DNA of 64,000 nucleotides from Xanthobacteraceae bacterium (GTDB lineage Bacteria > Pseudomonadota > Alphaproteobacteria > Rhizobiales > Xanthobacteraceae). A program made the position numbers and the translations under genes. The stretch covers positions 1-64,000 of the forward strand of contig JALHRD010000011.1 of assembly GCA_022841625.1 (NCBI GenBank), written 5' to 3'. The notes under the pieces were generated by a model. It was not told the DNA's origin and did no database searches. It saw nothing but the letters and a program-made list of their open reading frames with translations. Shown here in pieces: positions 8,325 to 17,668 of the stretch; the stretch's first letter is position 1; each line of letters begins with the position of its first letter.

Positions 8325-9371
8325 ATGTCGAACCAGGGACGCACTGCCGTGACGAACATATCGACGATCTTGGGCGCGCTGATCGCAGGCGGTTTCATGG
8401 TCGGCGAGGCCTCGGCGCAAGCCTGTCCAAGCATGCGCAAGATCAATGTCGGCGTGGCGGTCGCGCCGCCGAATGTGGTGCATACGGCGCCCTATGTGGC
8501 AAAGGCGCTCGGGCTTTTCGCCAAACACTGCATCGACGCCAATATCGTCCAGTTCGATGGCGGGCAATCGCAGACCGCCAATGTTGCGGTCGCGCAAGGC
8601 TCCGCGATCATCAGCGTCAATGATGTGCTGGTCGGGCGCGGCATGAAAGTGCAGCAGATCTGGGGGCTCGCGCCACGTATGCCGCAGGCCTATGTGGTGC
8701 AAGAGGGGATCACCAAAGCCGAGCAGCTCAAGGGCAAACGCCTGAGCGCGACCGGCGGTGGCGTCGGCGGCTTCAACTGGCGCATGGGTCGCGCGGTGCT
8801 GCGCTCGGTCGGTCTTGACGTGACCGACGCGCAGTTCATCCCGTCGCCGACCGCCGGACGGTTGCCGGGTCTGATCGCCAATCAGGTCGACGCAGTCGCG
8901 CTGCATCCGGAGGATGTGTTCCTGGCGTTGCGGCAGAAGCCGACATTGAACATCCTGGTGCAACTCGCCGATCTGATGCCGCTCTATATGTTCAACGCCT
9001 ACGGCGCTTCGACCGCCTGGATTGAGCGTGATCGGGCGCTGCTGCGCGACACGATTGCGGCGATGATCGAGGCCAATCGCACCATGTATCGCGACCCGGC
9101 CAAGGGTGTTGACGCGATTGTCGACGCGACCAAGAAGCCCAGGGACGCGGTGGAATACGCCATCGGCATCTTGCTCAAGAACTGCGTCTGGTCGGTGAAC
9201 GAGGGCCTCGACCCTGAACGCACGCAATGGTCGATCGACAACTCGGTTGAAAACGGCGACCTCAAGCCGGAGAGCAAGCCCACGATCGAGCAGGTCGCCA
9301 ATATGGCTCTGGCGCGGGAGGCGGTCGAGAAGGCCGGCGGTCGAGTCACCTTCGGCAATTGCAAGACTTGA
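8325..9371 (+). CDS. NitT/TauT-type ABC transporter substrate-binding protein
   Basis: A 348-residue periplasmic binding protein. The N-terminus is a signal peptide (hydrophobic ILGALIAGGFMVG, cleavage after GEASA). The mature part has the type 2 binding-protein pattern of SsuA/THI5-like proteins: VGVAVAPPNVVHTAPYVAKALGLF, then VAQGSAIISVNDVLVGRG. The ATG at 8325 is preferred over 8304 because AAGGA precedes it. Its stop lies inside the first unit of a 16-bp tandem repeat (9362-9425), so the last three residues come from repeat sequence. It completes the importer whose ATPase and permease lie directly upstream. Confidence 0.9.
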   Translation: MSNQGRTAVTNISTILGALIAGGFMVGEASAQACPSMRKINVGVAVAPPNVVHTAPYVAKALGLFAKHCIDANIVQFDGGQSQTANVAVAQGSAIISVNDVLVGRGMKVQQIWGLAPRMPQAYVVQEGITKAEQLKGKRLSATGGGVGGFNWRMGRAVLRSVGLDVTDAQFIPSPTAGRLPGLIANQVDAVALHPEDVFLALRQKPTLNILVQLADLMPLYMFNAYGASTAWIERDRALLRDTIAAMIEANRTMYRDPAKGVDAIVDATKKPRDAVEYAIGILLKNCVWSVNEGLDPERTQWSIDNSVENGDLKPESKPTIEQVANMALAREAVEKAGGRVTFGNCKT

Positions 9372-9425
9372 GAGAATCAAGACTTGAGAGAATCAAGACT
9401 TGAGAGAATCAAGACTTGAGAGAAT
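9362..9425. repeat. tandem repeat, four exact copies of a 16-bp unit
   Basis: CAAGACTTGAGAGAAT is repeated exactly four times, with no spacer. The first copy contains the last codons and the TGA stop of the substrate-binding protein gene; the other three lie after it. Sixteen is not a multiple of three, so each unit carries the TGA in a shifted frame. Perfect identity suggests recent slippage. It is not a CRISPR: no spacers and the unit is too short. Confidence 0.97.
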
Positions 9426-9494
9426 AGCGACAAGTCATCTTTCACTTCGCGGACAGGCTTCGGCCGGTCCGCCCAACAGGCTCAGGGGTCATTC

Positions 9495-10799
9495 ATGAAT
9501 ATCCAGCCGCCGCGGATAGGGCCGCAGCCGTGGGAGATCGTCCGCACCAAGCTCGACCAGTCGTTGCCGTTCGCGAATATGCGCGAGACACCGTATTACC
9601 GCGACTGCATCTGGGAGCAGTTCTCCAAGAAGGAATATGACCGGCGCTATGCCGCGCTACGCGCCAAGATGCGCGCGGCCAAGCTCGATGCCATTATCGC
9701 GCCGGGCGGGCCGAGCCATTGGAGCTTCGGCGGTGCCATGCTCTGGCTGACCGGGCATTGGGAATGGCATGCGCTCGCCGCCTATGTGCTGGTGCCGCTC
9801 GAAGGTGAGCCGACGCTGATCTATTCGATGGGCGGCACTCATGCGGAGGCGGTGCGGCGACAGGTTGAAATCGCGGTCAAGGACGTGCGCCACAGCCGCA
9901 ACGGCCGCTACGCCGACATTATGGTCGAGCGCTTGCGCGAGTTGAAGCTTGAGCGCGGCCGCATCGGATTGATGGAGATCGACCCGCGGCACAGCGATTA
10001 CATGCCGGTCAATCAGTACAATGTGCTGCGTCACAATCTGCCGGATGCCGAGCTGATCTTTACGTCGGGCTTCCTGCATGAATTATTGTCGATCCACAGC
10101 GACGAGGAACTCGATTGCGTGCGCAAAGCGGGCAAGCTCTGCGAAGACGCCATGAACGCGATGGTGGCGCGAGCCAAGCCCGGCGTGAAGGAATATGAGC
10201 TGCGCGCCGCGGCCGGCGCCGCGATCCTGGAAGGCGGCGGCGATATCGATTTCCTAATCATCGGTTCGACGCCGATGGACAACCCCGCGCTGATTTTCGG
10301 CAATCCGCGCCCGTCGGCGCGCGTCCTGAACAAGGGCGACATCATCAATATGGAGCTCGCCGCGGGCTATCGCGGCTACACCGCGCAGATCGGCTCGCCG
10401 ATCTGCGTCGGCGAGCCCAACGAGATGGTGCGGAATTTCTGGGAGAAAATTACGCTGCCCGGTTATCACAAGATCGTCGCCGAGATCGCGCCCGGCAAGC
10501 CGGTCGAAAACATGCGGCAAGCCAGCCGGTTCTTCCGCGACAATGGCTACCAGTCGCGACCGACGCAAGTGCACGGCATCGATCTTGTCACCGACAAGCC
10601 GCACGTGGTCGCCGAACATGTCTCGGCGGAGGATTTCGAGCTGGTGCTCAAGCCCGGCATGATCATCATGGCCGAGCCCAATCCGATCTCGGCGGATGGC
10701 TTGTTCGGGATCTTCCTCGGCCACACTTTCATCGTCACCGATAAGGGTCACGAGGTGGTCGATAATTTCCCGTTGGAGATCGCCGTTGCGCAATGCTGA
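9495..10799 (+). CDS. M24 (creatinase/aminopeptidase P fold) family protein with degenerate metal site
   Basis: A 434-residue protein with the two-domain creatinase/prolidase layout: N-terminal creatinase-N domain (about 1-200), then the pita-bread domain. Of the five metal ligands expected in M24 peptidases, H360 and E394 (PGMIIMAEPN) are kept. The first aspartate is E287, the second is Q298 and the last glutamate is G409. This argues against a dinuclear metallopeptidase and for a metal-free hydrolase such as creatinase, or for a binding role. It follows the ABC importer on the same strand after 123 bp and may act on the imported compound. ATG at 9495 follows AGGGG. Confidence 0.8.
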   Translation: MNIQPPRIGPQPWEIVRTKLDQSLPFANMRETPYYRDCIWEQFSKKEYDRRYAALRAKMRAAKLDAIIAPGGPSHWSFGGAMLWLTGHWEWHALAAYVLVPLEGEPTLIYSMGGTHAEAVRRQVEIAVKDVRHSRNGRYADIMVERLRELKLERGRIGLMEIDPRHSDYMPVNQYNVLRHNLPDAELIFTSGFLHELLSIHSDEELDCVRKAGKLCEDAMNAMVARAKPGVKEYELRAAAGAAILEGGGDIDFLIIGSTPMDNPALIFGNPRPSARVLNKGDIINMELAAGYRGYTAQIGSPICVGEPNEMVRNFWEKITLPGYHKIVAEIAPGKPVENMRQASRFFRDNGYQSRPTQVHGIDLVTDKPHVVAEHVSAEDFELVLKPGMIIMAEPNPISADGLFGIFLGHTFIVTDKGHEVVDNFPLEIAVAQC

Positions 10800-10844
10800 C
10801 GACCGTGCATTCAAAAAAAAGAAAAGCGGTGAGGGGGAAGTAAC

Positions 10845-11852
10845 TTGAAAAATATTTTGGCCGCTGTCGTGCTGCTGATGTTCGGACATGTTCCGGCGTT
10901 TGCCCAAAACGGCAATGCGCAAGCCGGGAAGGCGCTTTGGGATGGTCCGACGACCCAATGCCGGAACTGCCACGGGGTTAACGGCGAGGGCGCCTTCGGG
11001 CCTGATCTGGCCGGTCGCAAACTATCGCTGACGCACTTTATTCATGCGGTCCGCAAGCCCTGGGGCATCATGCCGGCCTACGAAACCAGCCAGCTCACCG
11101 ATGCCGAGATGGGCGACATGGTGGCCTATTTCGATTCATTGCCGGCGGTCGCACAGCCCGGCAAGTGGCGGTTTGAGGTGCCGGCCGGCGCCGCGCGCGG
11201 CCAAGTGGTCGCGCTCAATACCGGGTGCGCGCAGTGCCATGGGCCGATCCTCAACGGTCCGCGTGCGAATATGGGTGCGATCGATGGCAGCTTCGAAGAC
11301 TTCAAGAACGAAGTGTACAGCCATACGACAACCCATCCAAAGCACCGGGCGCGGCTTGGCGAACCGATGCCGCCGAAACTGCGCATGGGCAATTTCAGTT
11401 CGACCCGAATGTGGGAATCGCAATTGCGGGAAATCTACGATTGGGCGAAGAACGACCTTGGCTTCCGCGTAATGATCACGGGGCGATTGCGCAAGGGCGA
11501 GCCGGCCAAGGACGGCATCGCCTATCGGCTCGACATTGAGAATCTCGGCCTGAAGGATAAATCCGTGGCGGCCGGAGACGTGACTGTCAGCTTGATCGTT
11601 CCGGCGGGCGTCACCGTGGTCGGGGCGAGCGGCGCCGGATATCAGGGCGTTCAGGCGGATGCGCAGGCGAAGGCCAATGTTGCGGTGTGGAAGCTTGAAC
11701 GCATAGCGCCGCGCGACCACATCACGTTCAACATTACGCTATCCAAGCCGGGCACTGCGGCTGACAATCTGCGTGGCACGGTGCGTTGGACCACGCCCAG
11801 TGTGAAAACCGGACCGGTCGACCAAGCCAATATTGCGCCGGCCCCGCTTTAG
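10845..11852 (+). CDS. secreted dihaem cytochrome c with C-terminal beta-type domain
   Basis: A 335-residue exported c-type cytochrome. A signal peptide (1-20, ending PAFA) precedes two haem sites: CRNCH at 39-43 with M76 as possible axial ligand, and CAQCH at 128-132 with a following MPP. The remaining 130 residues have no haem motif and read as an all-beta domain rich in Val, Ala and Gly, perhaps a CARDB/DUF11-like fold. The start is TTG at 10845, supported by GAGGGGGAAG upstream. It follows the M24 gene and overlaps the convergent MFS gene by four bases. The redox partner is unknown. Confidence 0.8.
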   Translation: MKNILAAVVLLMFGHVPAFAQNGNAQAGKALWDGPTTQCRNCHGVNGEGAFGPDLAGRKLSLTHFIHAVRKPWGIMPAYETSQLTDAEMGDMVAYFDSLPAVAQPGKWRFEVPAGAARGQVVALNTGCAQCHGPILNGPRANMGAIDGSFEDFKNEVYSHTTTHPKHRARLGEPMPPKLRMGNFSSTRMWESQLREIYDWAKNDLGFRVMITGRLRKGEPAKDGIAYRLDIENLGLKDKSVAAGDVTVSLIVPAGVTVVGASGAGYQGVQADAQAKANVAVWKLERIAPRDHITFNITLSKPGTAADNLRGTVRWTTPSVKTGPVDQANIAPAPL

Positions 11853-13078
11853 ATGCCCGCGCTACGCGCCGGCCACATATGAGTGCGCCAGCGCCATGCG
11901 ATGACGATCGTAAAGACGAGGCCGACCGCTGCGTAGAGCGTTGCGGTGGCGGCAAAGCCGATGCGCTCGATCAAGGCGCCGGCGGCGAGCAGCCCGAGCG
12001 GCAGGCTGTAGATTGCCATCATTCGCACGCCCATGACGCGGCCGCGAAAGCGTTGGCCGGCCTCGCGCACCAGGATAACGGTGAGGGCGACCATGCTGAG
12101 GCTTTGGAAAATGCCGGCGAGCAGGAGCATCGCGATTCCGCCGACCAGCCCCTGCATCTGGGCATAGACCAAGAGCAAGGCATGCCAAATGACCGCGGAT
12201 ACGACCATCAGCCGCGGGAGCTGCACTCCGGCGCGGCTCATTAAAACGCCGCCCAGCATTGCACCGAGCGAGATGCTGGCGATCAGATAGCTCAATCCGG
12301 CCTGATCGACGCGGTAAACCTCCTTCGCGACATAGGGCAACAGCCCGTTGGTCAGCGGGAATGCGGTCAGGTTGAACAGCAGCACGAGCCAGATGATCGC
12401 CATCAGGCTCGGTGTGTTCCAGATATAGATCACGCCTTCGCGCAGTTCAGTCCAGGCGGATTCCCGGGCGATCGCGTCCGACGTCCTTTTGGCATGCGCG
12501 GAATCCGCCCGCGAGGTGAGAAACGCGCTCAGCGCATAGAATGTCGCGATCACGACATAGGCCGGGCCCATGCCCAGCCACGCGACCAATCCGGCGCCGC
12601 TGAGCGCGCCCGCAATACGCGCGGAGTCGGATGTGATGCGCGACATTCCCATGGCGCTGGTCAATTGCTCGGCTGGCACGGTATCGGCGATCAGCGCCGC
12701 GCGCAGTCCAAGATCGGACGGCCGCACGAGACCCATCACGCCGACCAGCACCAGCACAATCACCGGCGTCAGCGCACCGGCAAAGGCCAGCGTCATCAGG
12801 GTCGCTGCGATGGCGGCATAGATCGTCCGCATGCCGGTGAGAAGATTGCGCGGGCCGATCCGGTCGCTCAGCACGCCGAGCATCGGCGCGATCAGCGTGC
12901 CGCCATGTTGCAAGGCGCCGAACAGGGTCAACAGCACGACCGACCCGGTCTCGACCAGCACGTACCAGCCGAGAATCAGGAACTCCATTTCCAGCGCGCA
13001 GGAGGTCATGAGGTCCGCCGGCCACTGGAAGCGGTAGCTGCGGGTGCGGAACGGTGTGAACGCGGATAAGCGGGGCAT
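11849..13078 (-). CDS. MFS transporter
   Basis: A 409-residue major facilitator with about twelve hydrophobic helices. After helix 2 it carries GVLSDRIGPRN, the family's loop 2-3 motif (G-x-L-x-D-R-x-G-x-R), and a matching duplicate after helix 8 (LMSRAGVQLPR). The shape resembles the DHA3/enterobactin exporter group (N-terminal FRTRSYRFQWPADLMTS). ATG at 13078. It converges on the cytochrome c gene with a four-base stop-to-stop overlap (11849-11852), so no terminator fits between them. The substrate is unknown. Confidence 0.88.
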   Translation of the reverse strand: MPRLSAFTPFRTRSYRFQWPADLMTSCALEMEFLILGWYVLVETGSVVLLTLFGALQHGGTLIAPMLGVLSDRIGPRNLLTGMRTIYAAIAATLMTLAFAGALTPVIVLVLVGVMGLVRPSDLGLRAALIADTVPAEQLTSAMGMSRITSDSARIAGALSGAGLVAWLGMGPAYVVIATFYALSAFLTSRADSAHAKRTSDAIARESAWTELREGVIYIWNTPSLMAIIWLVLLFNLTAFPLTNGLLPYVAKEVYRVDQAGLSYLIASISLGAMLGGVLMSRAGVQLPRLMVVSAVIWHALLLVYAQMQGLVGGIAMLLLAGIFQSLSMVALTVILVREAGQRFRGRVMGVRMMAIYSLPLGLLAAGALIERIGFAATATLYAAVGLVFTIVIAWRWRTHMWPARSAGI

Positions 13079-13260
13079 GGGCGGTCACGCAGCAGGGCCG
13101 CGGGCGGTGCAGCCATCCTCTCGCAGACTGGTTTGGCGATTGATCGGCACGCGTCAAGCGAACAACGCCATTAAAGGCAACGGCGTACCGGGCCATAATT
13201 GCCCATAATTCGGGCGGCAAAGCAATTCGCGGAGCGTGCCGCAGCACAGAGCGCGGACGA

Positions 13261-14169
13261 TTACGCGTGCTTGATGAAAGTGCCGTTCCGCAATTCGGCG
13301 ACGGCTTGCTGCAACTCCGCCTGCGTATTCATCACGATCGGGCCATACCAAGCGACCGGCTCCGCGATCGGCTTGCCGGACACCAGAAGGAAGCGGATGC
13401 CTTCGTCGCCGGCCTCGACTGTCACCTCGTCGCCTTGGTCGAACACCACCAGCGAGCGGTTGCCAGTCTGCTCGCGCACCAAGGTTTCGCCGGTCGGCGT
13501 CGATTTTTCGGTCAGCACGCCGAATGGCTGCGACGCGCCGGAGAAAGTTCCGGAGCCCTCGAACACATAGGCGAATGCGTGCTGCCCGACTTCGACCGGT
13601 AGGGTCTTGCGCTTGCGCGCTGGAACGAACACGTCGAGATAACGCGGACTGGCGGCAACGCCTTCGACCGGACCTTTCTGACCCCAGAAATCGCCAGTGA
13701 TGATGCGCACGCGCGTGCCATCGTCGTCGGTCACCGTTGGGATGGCGGCTGCCGGAATGTCTTGATAGCGCGGCGCGGTCATTTTCAGTGCGGCGGGGAG
13801 ATTGGCCCATAATTGAAAGCCATGCATGCGCCCGTGCGCGTCGCCTTGCGGCATTTCCTGGTGCAGAATGCCGCTGCCCGCGGTCATCCACTGCACGTCG
13901 CCCGCGCCCATCCGCCCGCTATTGCCGAGACTGTCGCCGTGCTCGACGGCGCCGGCGAGCACATAAGTGATGGTCTCGATGCCGCGATGCGGATGCCAGG
14001 GAAAGCCGGCCCGATAGTCGTCCGGGCGTTCGTTGCGGAAGTCGTCAAACAGAAGGAATGGGTCGAACTCGCCGGTGGTGCCAAAGCCGAAGGCACGATG
14101 CAGCTTCACGCCGGCGCCTTCCATGGTTGGCACAGACTTGGCGATACGTTTGATCGGACGGACTGACAT
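13261..14169 (-). CDS. pirin family protein (bicupin)
   Basis: A 302-residue pirin. The metal-binding residues of the N-terminal cupin are visible as H59, H61 (WHPHRG), H103 and E105 (LHQEMP), matching human pirin H56/H58/H101/E103. The C-terminal cupin follows without an obvious site. Bacterial pirins include quercetin 2,3-dioxygenases and stress or regulatory proteins, so the function is open. I chose the ATG at 14169; a GTG at 14193 would add eight residues with no family match. It stands alone on the minus strand. Confidence 0.9.
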   Translation of the reverse strand: MSVRPIKRIAKSVPTMEGAGVKLHRAFGFGTTGEFDPFLLFDDFRNERPDDYRAGFPWHPHRGIETITYVLAGAVEHGDSLGNSGRMGAGDVQWMTAGSGILHQEMPQGDAHGRMHGFQLWANLPAALKMTAPRYQDIPAAAIPTVTDDDGTRVRIITGDFWGQKGPVEGVAASPRYLDVFVPARKRKTLPVEVGQHAFAYVFEGSGTFSGASQPFGVLTEKSTPTGETLVREQTGNRSLVVFDQGDEVTVEAGDEGIRFLLVSGKPIAEPVAWYGPIVMNTQAELQQAVAELRNGTFIKHA

Positions 14170-14284
14170 GGATGCCCCAGGCGTTCGTGACACGAACCCT
14201 ATGTGGGGTCAGAAACGTCCAATCGCAACCGACCGGGTTCGGTCCGGCGATGTCGGGGCCGGCGCGCGGGCACTCGCCGCTCGG

Positions 14285-15385
14285 TCAGTGCCGCTGCTGC
14301 GAATCCGCGGCGCGGGCCTGCCAGAAGCCGAGCACGCGTTGCGCGGTCGCTTGCGACAGGCGCGAATACTCGGCGCACAGGTTTTCGCGATCGTGATTGG
14401 TCATCCCGCTGCGGACAGACCGGTGGTTCAGCAGCGCGTTCACCGTTGGCCAGCTCAATTTGGCAACCCGGAATGGAATCAGCATGCCGTCATTGCGCGG
14501 ACTGCTCATCAGCGAATCGATCACTTCCAGCGGCGCACAACACAAGAGCGAGAGCGCGACCACGATCTCTTCGTATTTGTGCAGCTTTGCAAACTCCAAC
14601 AAGGCTGCTTCGTTGAGCTGACCGCGCGCATGCAACGCGCTCACGACGTCGCGCGCGTTTTTGAAATCGCGCTGCGCGGTGACCTCCCAGGCGACCTCTT
14701 TCGAAACCGAGGCGAGCACCCGACGGATCTCGCGCTGGGTTTCTGGCGGCGCCAATGCCATCAGTCGCGCGTGTACGGTTTTAGTGGCCTGGGTCAGGAG
14801 TCGCTCGAACAGATAGTGCGGGATGTCGACGCGAAGACCGACAGTTTCGGCGAGTTTTTCGTCGACGCCGGCCTTGACCACAAGGGTCGTAAAGCCAGCC
14901 TCGGAAAAACGGGCGCCGGCGTTTTGCGCGAGCTTGTGGATCACATCTCGATTGCCCCGATCCAACAGAATGTCGGTGACCGTTTCGTCGATCTGCCGAC
15001 GCGCCGAGATCGCCATCAGGTGATCCTGGCTCTTGGTGCGCGCGACCTGAACCAGATCGTCGCTGGTCAAACGCGGCGAGCGCGCCAAGATCGGTTCGGC
15101 GACGGCGATTTCATCGTCGTTTGCCAGCCGTTGCACGACGCGGAGCGGCGCATTGTCGATCAAGGCCAATCGGTTGCTTAATTCCGCCCGCGCCCGATGC
15201 TCGATCCTTTGAATAAGGAACTCCAGAACATTTTCAAATATGCGGACGTGGTCTTCGGTGAAACGATCGGCGCCGGCAAGGAAGAGGTCGGTAACGCGCT
15301 GCAGCGTTTCCACGCACTTGTCGTGCGAGCCGCTCCGTGTCGCATATTCAAGTTCGGAAATGAGTGAGATTTGCGCGTTTGCCAT
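14285..15385 (-). CDS. DUF2336 domain protein
   Basis: A 366-residue cytosolic protein recognisable as DUF2336 from its helical-repeat character and segments such as RFTEDHVRIFENVLEFLI and RLALIDNAPLRVVQRLANDDE. DUF2336 is largely restricted to alphaproteobacteria and has no established biochemical role. There is no signal peptide or membrane segment. The ATG at 15385 begins MANAQISLISELE; the frame upstream is closed by AT-rich spacer. It is monocistronic, with about 115 bp before the pirin gene. Confidence 0.8.
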   Translation of the reverse strand: MANAQISLISELEYATRSGSHDKCVETLQRVTDLFLAGADRFTEDHVRIFENVLEFLIQRIEHRARAELSNRLALIDNAPLRVVQRLANDDEIAVAEPILARSPRLTSDDLVQVARTKSQDHLMAISARRQIDETVTDILLDRGNRDVIHKLAQNAGARFSEAGFTTLVVKAGVDEKLAETVGLRVDIPHYLFERLLTQATKTVHARLMALAPPETQREIRRVLASVSKEVAWEVTAQRDFKNARDVVSALHARGQLNEAALLEFAKLHKYEEIVVALSLLCCAPLEVIDSLMSSPRNDGMLIPFRVAKLSWPTVNALLNHRSVRSGMTNHDRENLCAEYSRLSQATAQRVLGFWQARAADSQQRH

Positions 15386-15554
15386 GGGTGCGCCTCGGTT
15401 GCGCGGTACTCAACAACACTTGAATTTGACCCTAGGTAGAAATTACTAACGGACTGCTGCTGGAGTAGCGCGACATTGACTCGATGGTCGGCGGAATGCT
15501 TGCGGATACGTTAACGGAACGTGTCAATTGCGCATGAATTGAGCGCGTTGGACG

Positions 15555-17573
15555 CTACCGCGCCGGTGCCGCCGCCGGATTGGCCGAGGCCGGGCGGGGG
15601 GCAACGGTCGGCGCTGTGGGTCCAGCGGTCTTTGGCGCCGCGTTCTTGGGGCCCGCAGTTTTGGGCGCTGCCGTGCGGGCCAGCAGCTTGCCGTCCGAAA
15701 TCCTGCTGTCGAGCTCTTGCAGCGCGGCGGCGGGATCAATCAGCCCCCAGCCGTAGCGATCGTCGCGACCGCGGGGATTGAGATTGCGCGCGGTCGAGGT
15801 GAGGACCTCAAGAACGGTCTTTGCGTCGATTGAGGGGTGCCGCTCCAGCAGCAGCGCGGCGACGCCGCTCACATGCGCGGCGGCAACCGACGTTCCGGTG
15901 GTGAGTTGGTAGGTGTCGTTGGGCGCGGGAACCATGACGTCGACACCGGGCGCCGCGACCGCCAGATGTGGGCCGCGCACGGCCTGTGGGAACAGGCCAT
16001 CGCTCTCGTCGGTCGCGGTTACCGCGATCACATGCGGATCGGCGGCAGGATAGAGTGGCGGCGATTTCGCGCCCATATTGCCGGATGCCGCGATCAAGAT
16101 GATGCCCTTCGCGGCGGCGTTGCGCATCGCAAGCTGGATCATCGGATCGTACGGGCCCGCGAAACTCATATTGATAATGCGCGCGCCTCTGTTGATGGCC
16201 CATTCGATGCCGGCGATGATCTGCCGCGTCGTCGCCTCCGGCGATTGCCGGGCTGAAGTGCTGAAAGCTTGCACCGCGAGAATTCTTGCGCCCGGCGCTA
16301 TGCCAAGCAGCTTGCGATGCGAGGCGATCGCGCCGGCCATGCCGGTGCCGTGCGAGTGCGCCTGCTCCGGCCGTCCGACGGCGTCATAGTGCTCGACAAT
16401 GGCGGCGGCGAGATCGGGATGGGTGGTGTCGACTTTGGAATCGATCACCGCCACCAGCACCTCGCGGCCGGTTGCGATCTTGTGGACCTCGGTCAGGCGA
16501 AATTTCTCGACCGTGTACTGCTCCGGCGATCCTGCCGGGCTTTGGGTATCGGACGCTGTTTCCTGGATCAGGTGGTACACATAATTTGGCGATGCGATGC
16601 CGACGCGCTCCGCTTCCAGGGACCGCACCACGGTCGCGACTTGCCGGCCCGGCGGTAGGCTGAAGTGATAGAGCGTGCCGCCAGTGATACCGCTGGATTG
16701 GGTGCCGACGATTGTTAGTCCAAGCCGGCTGGCGGTCGCTTCGACGGACTGCCGCGAAACATTCGTCCCGACATGGAACACCATCTCGGTCGGGACATAG
16801 CGGGTTTCAGTGGCCGGTGGAGCGCCGCTGAAACCGGCGGTGCCCGGGAACGGGCGCGGCGGCAAACGCAGGCGCGCGGCAAAGATCTCACGGCTGTGAT
16901 CGACGCGGACCTGGCTGCGCTCAATCGGAGACTTCGCCTGAGCGATCCGGCTTGCGGCGCGTTTGTCGGGAATGGTTCTTGCGGATTTAATATCGCCGAG
17001 CTTGCCTTTGCCGAGCTTGTCGATCGCGGCTTGGTCCTTGCCGAGTCTATCCTTGCCGAGTCCAAGCTTATCCTTGCCAAGCTTGTCTTTTCCGAGCAGA
17101 TCTTGCGCCAGCTTGCCCTTACCGAGCTTGTCCTTGGTGAGCAGATCCTTGGACAGCTTGTCCTTGCCAAGCTGGTCGCGCGCGATCAGGTCCTTGGCCC
17201 TGTCCTTGGGAAGCAAACGATCCTTGGTAAGCTTTTCAAGGCCGCCCTTGCCCGGCAGGGTCTTGCCAATCGCATCCTTGGTGAGCGGTCCCTTGGTGAG
17301 CGGCGCCTTGGTGAACGGGCCCTTGGTCAGCGGCCCTTTGCCGAGTTGCCCCTTCAGATCGGGCGCCTGCTTGCCCTTCAGGAGATTGGCGGGGTTTTTC
17401 CCGGGTACGACCTTGGCCTTGTCTTTAGTCTTGTCGATGACTTGCCGCAGGACATCGATGCCGACTTGCGCGCGGGCGCGATCCTGCCACGCTGCCAAAG
17501 CGCAAAAAATAACAAGCGTGATAGCGCCGATGCGAATTGATAGCCTCGGAAAAGCTCGACCGCTCTGCTGCAT
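15555..17573 (-). CDS. exported subtilisin-like serine protease with lysine-rich repeat region
   Basis: A 672-residue S8 family protease. An N-terminal signal or anchor helix (about 12-35, ending DRARAQ) is followed by a low-complexity stretch at about 45-200 built from short units such as LGKDK, LTKDK and KGPLTK. Then comes a linker with a possible prodomain (EMVFHVGTNVSRQSV) and the catalytic domain with D378 (VAVIDSKVD), H408 (SHGTGMAG) and S562 (TGTSVAAAH). The last 40 residues are Pro/Ala-rich. The repeat region is very basic and lacks aromatic residues, so it may be disordered and bind polyanions or the cell envelope. ATG at 17573. Confidence 0.85.
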   Translation of the reverse strand: MQQSGRAFPRLSIRIGAITLVIFCALAAWQDRARAQVGIDVLRQVIDKTKDKAKVVPGKNPANLLKGKQAPDLKGQLGKGPLTKGPFTKAPLTKGPLTKDAIGKTLPGKGGLEKLTKDRLLPKDRAKDLIARDQLGKDKLSKDLLTKDKLGKGKLAQDLLGKDKLGKDKLGLGKDRLGKDQAAIDKLGKGKLGDIKSARTIPDKRAASRIAQAKSPIERSQVRVDHSREIFAARLRLPPRPFPGTAGFSGAPPATETRYVPTEMVFHVGTNVSRQSVEATASRLGLTIVGTQSSGITGGTLYHFSLPPGRQVATVVRSLEAERVGIASPNYVYHLIQETASDTQSPAGSPEQYTVEKFRLTEVHKIATGREVLVAVIDSKVDTTHPDLAAAIVEHYDAVGRPEQAHSHGTGMAGAIASHRKLLGIAPGARILAVQAFSTSARQSPEATTRQIIAGIEWAINRGARIINMSFAGPYDPMIQLAMRNAAAKGIILIAASGNMGAKSPPLYPAADPHVIAVTATDESDGLFPQAVRGPHLAVAAPGVDVMVPAPNDTYQLTTGTSVAAAHVSGVAALLLERHPSIDAKTVLEVLTSTARNLNPRGRDDRYGWGLIDPAAALQELDSRISDGKLLARTAAPKTAGPKNAAPKTAGPTAPTVAPRPASANPAAAPAR

Positions 17574-17668
17574 CGCTCAGGCCCTGTCCAGCCCACCGAT
17601 CCCGCCGATAAAGCCAGATTGCGCCGACATTGCGTCTGGCCTGGGGTATCGGCCGGTGACCACGCACA

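Noticed and set aside
123-9371. A complete taurine utilisation operon (tauABCD)
   Set aside because: The TauD-type gene is 5.6 kb from the ABC genes, on the opposite strand and separated by a glycosyltransferase operon. Substrate specificity cannot be assigned.
9362-9425. Possible CRISPR array
   Set aside because: The units are 16 bp, directly adjacent and without spacers, so this is a simple tandem repeat.
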